A stretch of 64,000 bases of DNA from an uncultured Croceitalea sp. (lineage in GTDB: Bacteria; Bacteroidota; Bacteroidia; Flavobacteriales; Flavobacteriaceae): assembly GCA_947499565.1 (NCBI GenBank), contig CANMOV010000004.1, forward strand, positions 62,001 through 126,000, in the 5' to 3' direction. Made by a program: the position numbers and the translations under genes. A model generated the notes under the pieces. The model saw only the letters and a program-made list of their open reading frames with translations. It ran no database searches and had not been told where the DNA came from. Shown here in pieces: positions 7,458 to 16,401 of this stretch. Every line of letters starts with the position of its first letter. Positions within the stretch are counted from its first letter, which is position 1.

Positions 7458-8503
7458 ATGGGCCTTATGTTTTTAATAAGTGGAAGCTTTACCGAAAAAT
7501 GGGTTTCTGTGTCTTCCACTTGAACACTCTTATTGCTTAAAAATTGAAAACGTTTTTTAATGTTTTCAAGTCCTTTGCCCGTACTCTCCACCTCGGTTCT
7601 CTTGAGGCGTTTTAGATGATGTACCTTAATCTCATTTTCTACTACTAATATGGTTATTTTCAAAGGTTCTTCAAGACTACCGTAATTATGTTTTACTGCG
7701 TTTTCAAGTAAAAGCTGCAAAGAGGCAGGTGGAATTAAATACTTATGTACAGATTCTGTTTGTATATCTTTTTCAAAAACATACATCCCACCAAATCGCT
7801 CTTCCAACAAAAAAATATAGTCATCTATAAAATCCAGTTCATCCTCTAGGCTTACCACATCTTCGTCCATACTGGTAAGGGTATATCTGTAAATTTTGGA
7901 CAGCCTATTCAAATATTTCTTCGCTTGACCAGGATTTCTATCTATTAAATCATCTAGTGCATTCAAACTATTGAATAGAAAATGTGGATTAATTTGAGCC
8001 TTAAGTACCGAAAGCTCCATTTGTAGTTTTTCAGTTTTCAGTCTATCAATGACCACATTGTTCACTATCCAATCTCTGGTAAATCGATACACCAATGAAA
8101 ACTGAAGACTAGAAATTAATGGATTTAGCTTTCCGAAAATTAAACTATCCTGAGATTGTAATTCATTTAAAATAGCCGCCATTGTGTTTAATTCGGTTTT
8201 CGCGAAAGCAAAATGAAGCAGTAATCTCACTACTTCAAATACTACAAATACTATTAAAAGAGCTACTCCGTAATGAATCCACTTTCGCATCTTTAAATAT
8301 TTCGGAATCAAATAAAAAGCATTTAGATAGAAAAAAATGAAAAATGTAATGGCCGCAAGCGGAGCTACAGGACCAATTTTATTTTCAGTATCAAACCAAT
8401 TTTGTGCCCAAGAAATATTAATGGAAGAAAAAAAAACAAACCAGATAAGAAGGTGAATTACACCCTCTATAATATGTGTCCGCTTTAACGACTTTAGTTG
8501 CAT
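7454..8503 (-). CDS. LytS-type sensor histidine kinase
   Basis: A 349-residue membrane kinase of the LytS/YehU class (His_kinase family). Four hydrophobic segments occupy the first ~150 residues (for example HLLIWFVFFSSINISW, APLAAITFFIFFYLNAFYLI and YGVALLIVFVVFEVVRLLL). The phosphoacceptor His is in KAQINPHFLFNSLNALDDLI, the family's hallmark, followed by an ATP-binding region (PPASLQLLLENAVKHNYG for the N box; GKGLENIKKRF for the G box). No extracellular sensor domain is present, so the signal is probably sensed in the membrane. It is transcribed with the LytTR regulator and is divergent from an ABC exporter, a layout typical of kinases that sense transporter state or envelope-active compounds. 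Confidence 0.92.
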   Translation of the reverse strand: MQLKSLKRTHIIEGVIHLLIWFVFFSSINISWAQNWFDTENKIGPVAPLAAITFFIFFYLNAFYLIPKYLKMRKWIHYGVALLIVFVVFEVVRLLLHFAFAKTELNTMAAILNELQSQDSLIFGKLNPLISSLQFSLVYRFTRDWIVNNVVIDRLKTEKLQMELSVLKAQINPHFLFNSLNALDDLIDRNPGQAKKYLNRLSKIYRYTLTSMDEDVVSLEDELDFIDDYIFLLEERFGGMYVFEKDIQTESVHKYLIPPASLQLLLENAVKHNYGSLEEPLKITILVVENEIKVHHLKRLKRTEVESTGKGLENIKKRFQFLSNKSVQVEDTETHFSVKLPLIKNIRPI

Positions 8504-8562
8504 ACTATGGTTTAATCAGTTCTTAATAATCTCTTTTACAGGGCACTTAAAATTTTCAAAGT

Positions 8563-8606
8563 TTCCGATTCCCAACTCATCGGAAAGTTACCCCAACTCA
8601 CGGAAC
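8563..8606 (+). promoter_or_regulatory. Direct repeat with 21-bp period, candidate LytTR operator
   Basis: CCCAACTCA occurs at 8572-8580 and again at 8593-8601, exactly 21 bp apart, with related flanking bases (TCGGAA versus CGGAA). LytTR regulators bind imperfect ~9-bp direct repeats separated by about 12 bp, which is this geometry. A separate perfect 8-bp dyad TTTCCGAT/ATCGGAAA (8563-8570 and 8580-8587) overlaps the first repeat. The site lies about 34 bp upstream of a -7-like element and 78 bp upstream of the ABC ATPase start, so activation of the exporter by the divergent LytTR protein is the natural inference. Confidence 0.55.
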
Positions 8607-8639
8607 ACTCAAAAATCGAATGAACCTTCACGGTAATTT

Positions 8640-8647
8640 AGCCTTGT
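8640..8647 (+). promoter_or_regulatory. -7-like promoter element for ABC exporter
   Basis: TAGCCTTG matches TAnnTTTG at all but one fixed position and lies 37 bp upstream of the ABC ATPase ATG, downstream of the proposed LytTR repeats. A non-consensus promoter fits a gene that needs an activator. Confidence 0.35.
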
Positions 8648-8684
8648 AAATCAGTCGTAAAGTAAACAATAAAACATTTTAATT

Positions 8685-9557
8685 ATGAGCTTAAAAATAT
8701 CAAATTTAAATAAGACCTATTCAAATGGTGTAAAAGCACTAAATGGTCTTAACCTCGAAATCGGTACTGGAATGTTTGGCTTACTCGGCCCGAACGGAGC
8801 TGGAAAATCTTCTTTAATGCGGACTATCGCAACACTACAGGATGTTGATGAAGGTTCTATTGAATTTAATGGAATAGATGTTTTAGACAACCAAATGGCA
8901 TTGAGAGAAGTATTAGGTTATCTACCCCAATCTTTTGGTGTATATCCAAAAGTATCTGCAGAAAACCTTCTAAACTACTTTGCAGTATTAAAAGGTATTA
9001 CCTCTAAAAAAGAAAGAAATATTCTTATCGATGAAGTTCTTGAAATTGTCAACTTAACTGATGTTAGAAAAAAAGCAGTGAGCGGTTATTCGGGAGGAAT
9101 GAAACAACGTTTCGGTATCGCTCAAATACTTTTAAACAATCCACAACTCATCATTGTAGATGAGCCTACAGCTGGTCTAGACCCTGCAGAAAGAAATCGT
9201 TTTTTAAATGTACTTCGTGAAGTAGGTGCAAAAAACACTGTGATTTTCTCTACCCATATTGTAGAAGACGTAAAAGAACTCTGCACAGATATGGCCATCC
9301 TTAATAAAGGAACCATATTAAAGCAATGTAAACCTACAGATGCGGTTGCGGAATTAGAGGGCAAAGTTTGGGCTACAACAATGACCACAGATATGTTTAA
9401 TAGTATGGATAAAGAATATGTGCTATCTAAAAATTATAACCCTGACAATACGCTAAAGGTAAGAATCTATGCAGATTCAAAACCTTCAGAGCACTACTCA
9501 CAAGATGTCGCCAATCTGGAGGATGCTTATTTCGTACACATTAATCAACTTTCTTAA
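8685..9557 (+). CDS. ABC transporter ATP-binding protein
   Basis: A 290-residue ATPase of the ABC-2 exporter type. Walker A is GPNGAGKS at residues 35-42, the Q loop is GYLPQSFGVYP (79-88), the signature motif is YSGGM (135-139), and Walker B is LIIVDEPTAGLDP (155-167) with the H loop in FSTHIVED. A C-terminal extension of about 70 residues follows the nucleotide-binding domain, as in many drug and bacitracin-type exporters. It is the first gene of a two-gene operon; the permease begins 12 bp after its stop. The substrate is not visible from the sequence. Confidence 0.95.
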   Translation: MSLKISNLNKTYSNGVKALNGLNLEIGTGMFGLLGPNGAGKSSLMRTIATLQDVDEGSIEFNGIDVLDNQMALREVLGYLPQSFGVYPKVSAENLLNYFAVLKGITSKKERNILIDEVLEIVNLTDVRKKAVSGYSGGMKQRFGIAQILLNNPQLIIVDEPTAGLDPAERNRFLNVLREVGAKNTVIFSTHIVEDVKELCTDMAILNKGTILKQCKPTDAVAELEGKVWATTMTTDMFNSMDKEYVLSKNYNPDNTLKVRIYADSKPSEHYSQDVANLEDAYFVHINQLS

Positions 9558-9568
9558 AAACTACAACG

Positions 9569-12500
9569 ATGAAAACGATATTCAACTACGAGTTAACAAA
9601 CTGGTTAAAAGACTGGAAGTTCTATCTGTATTTACTATTCTTTACTGGAGGTGCTTTCTTATTATTTGCCGGAACAGCGGGCTTCTTTGACCCTGTGAAC
9701 CCAAATGTAAAAACAGTTTCTTATTTAAATTCTCCTTTTCAATTGGTAAAAATTTGGAGCTTTATTTTCAAAGGAATCTTATTTCTAATTCCTGCAATAG
9801 TAGGTGTAACAATTTTCAAAGATTTCCGCCACAAAGCGCACTCTCTTCTTTTTACTTTTCCAATCAAGAAAAGAGATTATTTAGCTGGTAAATTCCTTTC
9901 AGGATTATCTGCTTTAGGAATTATTATTATATCGATTGCAGTGAGTATTATTGCTGCGGAACAACTACCAGGCCTTCATCCTGATAAAATTGGTGATATC
10001 GGTATCACAGGGCACCTACAGGCACTATTCCTATTTGTTATTCCAAATGCATTCATATTAAGCTTAATTACGTTTTCTGTAATCACATATTTCAGGAATC
10101 TATATGCAGGGTTAGGTGTTATTATCATTCTTTTCCTTGTTGGTAATATTATCCCAAATGCATTCGATAATCCTTATGTTATTTCATTGCTAGACCCACT
10201 TGGTGAGAATGCTTTTTCTTTTGCAACTGACAATTGGAATCAGTTTGACAAAAACCTGAAAGCGATTCCCTTAACAACGACAATCATTGCCAATAGAATT
10301 TTATGGCTAACTATGGCATTCATTACGGGGTTATTTACCTACAAAAAATTTAAACTTCACGAGCACAGAAGTGGTACATCTAAGAGTGTAAAAATTTCTA
10401 AGAAGGAAGCAAACAATAATAAAAAGAAGGTTAAAACTGTATCAATGCAAATAGTTAAGGGACCGAAACTAGAGCAAAGCTTAACTACTCTATGGACCCT
10501 ATCTATGTATAATCTTAAGTACATTGTTAAAAGCTGGATGTTTTACATTGTAGTAGCCTTGGGAATTCTTGCCGTATTTTTTGCTATAAATCAAGTAACC
10601 AACAATCAAGCAGTTGCCATAATGCCTGTAACGAATGTGATTTTGAGTATCCCAGCATTCTTTTTTACTACAATAATCACCCTATTGACTTTTATGTACG
10701 GCGGAATGCTAGTGAATAGAGACAAAACTAGTCAAATGAACTTTCTAGTAGATAGTACTTCAATTTCAAATACGAAATTGTACCTATCAAAAGTTCTTGC
10801 TATCGCAAAAATGCAATTGATTTTATTGTCGTTACTATTGATAGTTGGTGTTGCGGTTCAAATTCAAAACGGTTATACAAATTTTGAACTAGGTCAATAC
10901 TTTTTTAATCTTTTTGTCATCCAGTTTATAAGCTTGTTCATTTGGGCACTCACTTCATTATTTGTACACTCTATCTTTAGAAATACGTATTTGGGTATCT
11001 TTTTTTTAGTGGCATTATGGTTTGGAACATCAGCACTTCCAGAAATAGGTATCGAATCTAGAGTAGCACTTTTTAACTTTTATGAGCCACTATCATATTC
11101 AGATTTATACGGCTATGGAACACAATTAAAAGGCTTTTTCCTTGGTAAAGCATACTGGTTAAGCTTCACCCTTCTTTTATCGATTGCCACTATAATAACC
11201 GTTTCTAGAGGTACTTCACTAAATTTCATACAACGTATAAAATCATCTAAAGGAAGATTAACTATGGTAACTAAAATGATGAGTTTAGCCTTCATTTCAT
11301 TTATCGCATTGACAGGCTTTAGTATCCTTAGAGGTGAGAACAAAAATGATAGTTTTTCTTCAAAGCAAAGAGCCAGTGCTTTTAGGGCTTTTGAAAAAGA
11401 ATTTTCAAAGTATGCTACTATCACCAAGCAGCCCAAAATAACAGATATGGATTTAAGCATTGAACTATATCCAAAGAAAAATACATTCGAAATCTCAGGT
11501 AAATATACACTTGTCAATAAAACTACTCAACCAATAGATACGCTTTTAATCAAAACTGGTTTTGACGAAGAAACCTCTTTTACCATAAAGGCTAAAAACA
11601 AGTTAGTAGATAGTGATAACTATGTAAAATTTTCAGTTGTTGCCTTGGATAAGCCATTACGGCCAAAAGATAGTCTAACCTTTGAATTTGATATTAAAAG
11701 TCAAGACCCTTCTATCTTTGATACCACTCAAGAAGCCGTAGCCAATGGTAGTTATATTAAAAATGAAATCTTACCAAGATTCGGTTACTTTTTAAACACA
11801 AAAACAAATGAAGAAGATGTTCATACTACAAATTATTACGCTAAAGATGCCGATTTAATGAATGTTAGTACTGTAATAGGTACAACTAAAGGTCAAAAAG
11901 CGTTTGCTCCTGGTAACCTTGTTAAACAATGGAATAATAACAATAGAGACTATTATGAATATGCAACAGACACCCCAGTTAAAAACTCCTTAGGTTTCCT
12001 ATCTGCAACGTACAAAACTCATAATCATAACCATAAAGGGGTAGATTTTGAGGTAAATACTCACGAAAACCACGAGTATCGCATTCCAGAAATGGTAGAA
12101 GGATTGAAAGCTTCTTTTGACTATAACACAAAATATTTCAGCCCTTATTTATTCAAAAATGCCAATATTATTGAGTTCCCTAAAACATTTGGTACCTACG
12201 CATCTGTAAATGCTAATTTGATTCCAACTTCCGAAGTTCGCTTCATCGCAAATACGGATGAGAGTGATGTAGACATCTCTTTTTATAGTATAGCACACGA
12301 ACTTACACACCACTGGTGGGGGTATCAAATAATGCCTGCAAATGCTCCCGGAGCCGTAATGATAAGCGAAAGTGTAACAGAGTACCTTACACTAAACATT
12401 TATAAGAATGTTTTTGGAGAAGAAAAGGCACATCAGTTTTTAAAAATGCAACGTAATCGCTATTTAAAGGGACGTAATAGAGATACAGAATCTGAAACAA

Positions 12501-13051
12501 CCTTATCAAAAGTAGCTTACGAAAATCAGTATATCTCTTATGGAAAAGGAGCGATTGTTTTCAATACGTTGAGACACCACATAGGCGAAGAAAAACTGAA
12601 TTCAATATTAGGAAGTTTCTTAGAGGAATTTTCTAGTGACAAAGGTATCTATCCAACGAGCAATCAACTTATTGAAAAATTACGTCAAAACGTTCCTACT
12701 CAATACCAATATCTAATCGAGGATAGTTTTGAGGATGTCGTACTATATGAAACTTCTATCGAAAATGCCGATACCAGCACAAACGCTAATGGTTTCAGCA
12801 CTTTCATAGATATTAGTACTTCTAAGAAAAGTTACTTGGATGGCACAGAGGAAGATAAAAACTTAAATGACTTTATAGAAATTGGACTTTATAATGAAAA
12901 TGATGAGTTGCTAAAGCTTGTTAAGACTACAATTAACAATACTCAACAAAAGGTGATTATTGACTCTGCTACAAAACCAAGTAAAGTTGTAATAGACCCT
13001 AATTTGCTTCTTATTGAGAAGGATATCGAGAACAACACCTTCATTTTTTAA
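9569..13051 (+). CDS. ABC-2 permease fused to M1 family aminopeptidase
   Basis: A 1160-residue polytopic protein. Residues 1-270 and about 300-590 each look like an ABC-2 permease half with six or so hydrophobic helices (for example FLFVIPNAFILSLITFSVI; TSLFVHSIFRNTYLGIFFLV). From about residue 640 it becomes a soluble extracytoplasmic domain with an M1-type N-terminal beta region, then the gluzincin site HELTHHWWGYQ near residue 910 with the second ligand Glu in ISESVTEYL 18 residues later, and a helical C-terminal domain. The family, found widely in Bacteroidota, joins a transporter and a zinc aminopeptidase-like domain; whether the peptidase is active or senses peptide substrates is unknown. 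The GAMEN-type exopeptidase motif is not obvious. Confidence 0.92.
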   Translation: MKTIFNYELTNWLKDWKFYLYLLFFTGGAFLLFAGTAGFFDPVNPNVKTVSYLNSPFQLVKIWSFIFKGILFLIPAIVGVTIFKDFRHKAHSLLFTFPIKKRDYLAGKFLSGLSALGIIIISIAVSIIAAEQLPGLHPDKIGDIGITGHLQALFLFVIPNAFILSLITFSVITYFRNLYAGLGVIIILFLVGNIIPNAFDNPYVISLLDPLGENAFSFATDNWNQFDKNLKAIPLTTTIIANRILWLTMAFITGLFTYKKFKLHEHRSGTSKSVKISKKEANNNKKKVKTVSMQIVKGPKLEQSLTTLWTLSMYNLKYIVKSWMFYIVVALGILAVFFAINQVTNNQAVAIMPVTNVILSIPAFFFTTIITLLTFMYGGMLVNRDKTSQMNFLVDSTSISNTKLYLSKVLAIAKMQLILLSLLLIVGVAVQIQNGYTNFELGQYFFNLFVIQFISLFIWALTSLFVHSIFRNTYLGIFFLVALWFGTSALPEIGIESRVALFNFYEPLSYSDLYGYGTQLKGFFLGKAYWLSFTLLLSIATIITVSRGTSLNFIQRIKSSKGRLTMVTKMMSLAFISFIALTGFSILRGENKNDSFSSKQRASAFRAFEKEFSKYATITKQPKITDMDLSIELYPKKNTFEISGKYTLVNKTTQPIDTLLIKTGFDEETSFTIKAKNKLVDSDNYVKFSVVALDKPLRPKDSLTFEFDIKSQDPSIFDTTQEAVANGSYIKNEILPRFGYFLNTKTNEEDVHTTNYYAKDADLMNVSTVIGTTKGQKAFAPGNLVKQWNNNNRDYYEYATDTPVKNSLGFLSATYKTHNHNHKGVDFEVNTHENHEYRIPEMVEGLKASFDYNTKYFSPYLFKNANIIEFPKTFGTYASVNANLIPTSEVRFIANTDESDVDISFYSIAHELTHHWWGYQIMPANAPGAVMISESVTEYLTLNIYKNVFGEEKAHQFLKMQRNRYLKGRNRDTESETTLSKVAYENQYISYGKGAIVFNTLRHHIGEEKLNSILGSFLEEFSSDKGIYPTSNQLIEKLRQNVPTQYQYLIEDSFEDVVLYETSIENADTSTNANGFSTFIDISTSKKSYLDGTEEDKNLNDFIEIGLYNENDELLKLVKTTINNTQQKVIIDSATKPSKVVIDPNLLLIEKDIENNTFIF

Positions 13052-13170
13052 ATCATTTAAAATTGGTTCAAAGTGTTTGGCTCTTCGATACATTGGACAA
13101 CATTCTTCTATCTATTGATAGACACTTGTATTGTGCTATTCACTTTCCATCTTATTATTAAATCAAAGAG

Positions 13171-13206
13171 AAACAGCCTAAATAGGTTTCTATATTTAGG
13201 CTGTTT
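13171..13206. terminator. Perfect 14-bp hairpin, bidirectional terminator
   Basis: AAACAGCCTAAATA (13171-13184) and TATTTAGGCTGTTT (13193-13206) are exact reverse complements around an 8-nt loop, about 120 bp after the permease-peptidase stop and between two convergent genes. A-rich and T-rich edges are modest, so termination efficiency is uncertain. Confidence 0.6.
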
Positions 13207-13313
13207 ATTAACTACTATTAATACAACTAAGATTTCTACAAACGAGAACTCCCCAGACCAAAGCATGCTTATCAACTTGTTAAGGAAAGGCAATCAAGCA
13301 CTCTAGAATAGCA

Positions 13314-13377
13314 CAACAAAAAGGATTAGCAAAATCCAAAGTAATACTAGAATGTGGTACCCTAATCTTTTTTGTTG
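13314..13377. repeat. Long-loop inverted repeat between convergent genes
   Basis: CAACAAAAAGGATTAG (13314-13329) pairs with CTAATCTTTTTTGTTG (13362-13377) over 16 bp with a single G-T wobble, leaving a 32-nt loop. The right arm ends in TTTTTTGTTG. It could be a second terminator for either convergent gene or the edge of a small structured RNA; no gene is visible within the 417-bp gap from 13052 to 13468 apart from short unconvincing frames. Confidence 0.4.
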
Positions 13378-13468
13378 AAATTCTTTATTCTTCTCATGGC
13401 ATATAACTATGTTATACTTTCATCCGAAGTTAGGCGTAGTATAAAGGAAGGCCTACTCATTGAGAAAA

Positions 13469-14152
13469 TTACTGATATCCCTTATACTCCATATAATCAG
13501 CCGTATTCTTTGCCACCTCTTTTCCATGGAGTTTTTCTACTATATGAAAGGAGAGGTCAATTCCCGCTGATATTCCTGCAGAGGTATATATTTTTTGGTC
13601 GGATTGAATGAAGCGTTTGTCTTTTTGTGGTTTGGCAGATGGCACCATTTTCTCTACAAATGGATAAACAGTGTTATGTGTGCAATATGGCTTCCCATCT
13701 AACAATCCTATTTTCCCTAAAATAGCTGCTCCTGTACATACGCTCATTGTTAATTCAGATTTTTCAATCGTTTTTGCTATCCATTGCAAAGCCTCATTAT
13801 CCTTAACTACCAAACTAGCCCCAATTCCTCCAGAAATTATAAGTATATCAATATCTGGAGCATCCGCAAATGAATGGTCTGGATTTACAGAAAGTCCGTT
13901 CATAGCAATAACAGGCTCTTTAGTCTTGGCTATTATTCTAACATCAAATAATTCGTCATTGTAGATTTGATTTGAAACTGAAAACACTTCAAAAGGCCCA
14001 GCAAAATCAAGCACTTCCGCGTTTTTAAAAATTAAAATACCAACAATTTTTTTACTCTTTTCAATGGAATCAATTCTTACTTCACCACAAACATTTGCCT
14101 GAATTAAGTTCAATGTGATTATACCTATAATGAGTGACAATAATTTTTTCAT
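13469..14152 (-). CDS. DJ-1/PfpI family protein with signal peptide
   Basis: A 227-residue member of the class I glutamine amidotransferase-like (DJ-1/PfpI) fold. The nucleophile-elbow Cys is in MSVCTGAAILG, with VGILIFKNAEVLDFAGPFEVF at the N-terminal strand, a pattern of the subgroup related to the sensor domains of GATase1-AraC regulators and isonitrile hydratases. Unusually, it starts with a signal peptide (MKKLLSLIIGIITLNLIQANVCGE), so it should act in the periplasm, and there is no DNA-binding domain. Enzymatic role is unknown. It converges on the ABC-peptidase operon and is followed upstream by a long AT-rich gap. Confidence 0.88.
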   Translation of the reverse strand: MKKLLSLIIGIITLNLIQANVCGEVRIDSIEKSKKIVGILIFKNAEVLDFAGPFEVFSVSNQIYNDELFDVRIIAKTKEPVIAMNGLSVNPDHSFADAPDIDILIISGGIGASLVVKDNEALQWIAKTIEKSELTMSVCTGAAILGKIGLLDGKPYCTHNTVYPFVEKMVPSAKPQKDKRFIQSDQKIYTSAGISAGIDLSFHIVEKLHGKEVAKNTADYMEYKGYQ

Positions 14153-14689
14153 AATCGTTTTTAATTTAAAGAATAGTTAACAAAGATCAAAATAAAGTTT
14201 CTTCCACATATTCATTAAATAACGCTAATCTTTATTTTATTCTAATTAATACGATATAAAATACTATTTATCATCATAAATTAACGTTAATGATATTAAT
14301 TGCCGATAAAAATTAGAACTCTTATTTATGAGATGATGTTAAACGATACTTTATTGAAACAAATTCGCTAATAAATTGACAAAAAATTACGCTAATGAAA
14401 AGTTACCTATTCGGTGCGCATAAAAAATTAATCTTTTGAAGATTACTATTTATAAGGGTTTTAAGGAAAAGGTTCTAGTCTCCCCGGCTCCACAATCAAG
14501 CGCAACTTTGTTGCGAATTGAAATAAGAGAGTCCGAGAAGTTTACCTTATTGGAATAATGGGTTTTACGACGTCTGTCTTGAAAATGCAAAAAGTTACAT
14601 CTACAGGACGTAAGTTTGGAGAACAACAAAGTTATTCTTTCCAGCTCCGCAATCATTCTAAAAACACCCTGCATTTTGCCATATTAATC
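14153..14689. other. 537-bp gap without a supported gene
   Basis: The first 300 bp are very AT-rich and contain three copies of CGCTAAT (14223, 14366, 14390), with no reading frame that looks like protein. The second part contains a small hairpin CGCAAC-TTT-GTTGCG (14501-14515) and a stretch at 14471-14492 resembling the 3' end of a tRNA, without the rest of the molecule. A 74-residue minus-strand frame across 14450-14674 has no protein-like character. Promoters for the DJ-1 gene must lie here but no clear element was found. Confidence 0.6.
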
Positions 14690-15247
14690 CTAGATACTAA
14701 AATCATCACAATACTTCCAACCATTACTGGTTTTATTCATTGATAGGTCATCAATCCAAAAATCTTGGAGGTCTTTACCATAAAAAATAATAAAAGGTGT
14801 CTTATTATCTGCTTTATACTTCACTTTCACCTTAGCTGAATTTAAAGAAGGTATTTCTTGAACTTGCAATACTTCTTCAATTTCATACGTAAATGCTTTT
14901 GCTTTAACATTACCCCCTTTTTCAGGAACTTTTTCCATATATTCTAAAGCCTTTTCAGTTAGAGCGATACTGTATTCCTTTCCTTTGTTATAGCGTGATT
15001 TTAATTCCCGAACAAATTCCATGGTCAGATAACCATCTTCTACCAATTGCGCATACTTTCCCAATAATTCTTTATCATAATCGGTATCTCTAAAGGTTGC
15101 TTTCCCTATTCTAAAACTTGCTATTCGCTGTTCTGGATTTTTCTTTAGACATTCTTCTAGAATTTCTTCAGCATTTGAATTACTAAGATTATTTGATTCA
15201 CAAGAACAGATTAATATAAGGAGCATTGTAAAAATTATATTTTTCAT
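14690..15247 (-). CDS. Putative lipoprotein, 185 aa
   Basis: A 185-residue protein with a type II signal peptide (MKNIIFTMLLILICSCESN; lipidated Cys around residue 16). I do not recognise the family. The mature part is mixed alpha/beta with an N-terminal helix (NAEEILEECLKKNP) and a later sheet-like region containing VQEIPSLNSAKVKVKYKADNKTPF, compatible with a small envelope domain. It lies 22 bp downstream of another minus-strand lipoprotein gene and is probably cotranscribed with it from the divergent region around 16278-16401. Confidence 0.7.
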   Translation of the reverse strand: MKNIIFTMLLILICSCESNNLSNSNAEEILEECLKKNPEQRIASFRIGKATFRDTDYDKELLGKYAQLVEDGYLTMEFVRELKSRYNKGKEYSIALTEKALEYMEKVPEKGGNVKAKAFTYEIEEVLQVQEIPSLNSAKVKVKYKADNKTPFIIFYGKDLQDFWIDDLSMNKTSNGWKYCDDFSI

Positions 15248-15269
15248 ATTATATATTTTATGTATTAGA

Positions 15270-16277
15270 TTAAAAAACTAGTGTTCCTATTTTTAGAGAT
15301 GGCAGCGGTTCTGCATCAAATTCTTTATAAAATTCAATCTTCCTGATGATAGCTTCAAATCGAAATCTATTTCGTCTTTTTTGTACTTGAGGCTTCCTTA
15401 ATTCGTAGGAAGTTTTGCAAAAAAGGTTAAATGGGGTTCCTTTATCTCCCCTATTTTCATAATACTCATAGATAGCCTTAGCCTCCTCTTCACTCATAGA
15501 AATGTAATGAGTAAGATGTTGCCAGCTTTTTTTGGTAATAGAACGTACATAAGCTACCGGTCCTTCCCCATAGTTTATTACCCGAATATCATTGTTAATT
15601 CCAATAGATAATCGTAACCGTTTGCTCTCGAAATCATATTCTTGAATAGTAGCTCTAGCAATACTATAGGAAATCACATCTTTTGGGTCAATGGTTTGCA
15701 ACAATTCGTTAAAGCTTCCCTGATATTTCGAATTAAATTTTGCCCTAATCTCTTTTAATTTAAACGAATTGTTTTTATAAGTCTCTATCTCATTATACTG
15801 GTCAAAAAGTTTATAATAATATTCCATTGGGGTAACATAAGGTGGTGGAAAAAAAGCAGCACATGCGTCATTAATTACAACTTTGGTATCACCATTTTTG
15901 CGTTGGTAATTTCCAAAACCGCTTCGCTCATAACCAAAAGTCTCTTTATAGTCAAAATCTTGACAAAGTTTTGTTGCAGCCAAGTAAAGGTCCTTTTGTG
16001 CTTGCTTATAAAGATTGTTCTTTTTATTTATAGATTCCGACCAATCGTATACTGATTCTGAAGGCTTATATGTGTTTTTCTCTGCTGTACTAGTTTTTAC
16101 CACCGCATTGTTTGGAGTTATATCTTTAGAGGTGTTTATAGTATCCCCCTGATTAAAAAAAGCCTCACCCTTTTTTGTAAAATCGTTTTCTTTTTGTAGT
16201 TGATTACTTTTTTGCTTTTCTGCACAAGAAATTAATACGATAGTACTTACTAGCATGGTTAAAAAACTGTTTTTCAT
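15270..16277 (-). CDS. Putative lipoprotein, 335 aa
   Basis: A 335-residue protein starting MKNSFLTMLVSTIVLISCAEK, a clear lipobox (LISC). After the signal there is a low-complexity polar linker (about residues 22-75) and then a folded domain with many aromatic and charged residues. It contains a Cys-poor core; no enzymatic motif was found and I do not recognise the family. It is divergent from the FlgO-like gene pair across 124 bp that contain the TACGGTTNNCCGTA dyad; since the dyad is symmetric it could act on this gene too, although the -7 element in this direction (TTAATTTA at the matching distance) is poor. Confidence 0.7.
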   Translation of the reverse strand: MKNSFLTMLVSTIVLISCAEKQKSNQLQKENDFTKKGEAFFNQGDTINTSKDITPNNAVVKTSTAEKNTYKPSESVYDWSESINKKNNLYKQAQKDLYLAATKLCQDFDYKETFGYERSGFGNYQRKNGDTKVVINDACAAFFPPPYVTPMEYYYKLFDQYNEIETYKNNSFKLKEIRAKFNSKYQGSFNELLQTIDPKDVISYSIARATIQEYDFESKRLRLSIGINNDIRVINYGEGPVAYVRSITKKSWQHLTHYISMSEEEAKAIYEYYENRGDKGTPFNLFCKTSYELRKPQVQKRRNRFRFEAIIRKIEFYKEFDAEPLPSLKIGTLVF

Positions 16278-16333
16278 TTAAGTATTCATCTAGGTTGGTA
16301 TGATAAATTAACAATGCTTATTGGAAGATAGGC

Positions 16334-16378
16334 TACGGTTTTCCGTAAAATGAATGAATAAAAAAATATGTAATATTG
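16334..16378 (+). promoter_or_regulatory. Regulon operator copy 1 and -7 element
   Basis: TACGGTTTTCCGTA (16334-16347) is the first copy of a dyad found at four promoters in this block. The -7-like element TAATATTG (16371-16378; one mismatch to TAnnTTTG) starts 23 bp after it, matching the 22-bp spacing at the best copies, and the FlgO-like ATG follows at 16402. Confidence 0.7.
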
Positions 16379-16401
16379 AATTCTAATCAAACTTCCAACC
16401 A

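Noticed and set aside
13073-13306. 77-residue plus-strand reading frame in the gap after the permease-peptidase gene
   Set aside because: It spans the perfect hairpin, has no protein-like pattern and no neighbouring signal; judged spurious.
14471-14492. GGTTCTAGTCTCCCCGGCTC resembles the T-arm and acceptor end of a tRNA
   Set aside because: No D-arm, anticodon arm or 5' acceptor strand is found upstream, and the T-stem bases do not pair; it may be a chance match or a tRNA remnant, but cannot be called a gene.
14450-14674. 74-residue minus-strand frame ending GAGETRTF
   Set aside because: Such GAG(E/D)TRT strings commonly arise from non-coding DNA near tRNA-like sequence; no supporting feature.
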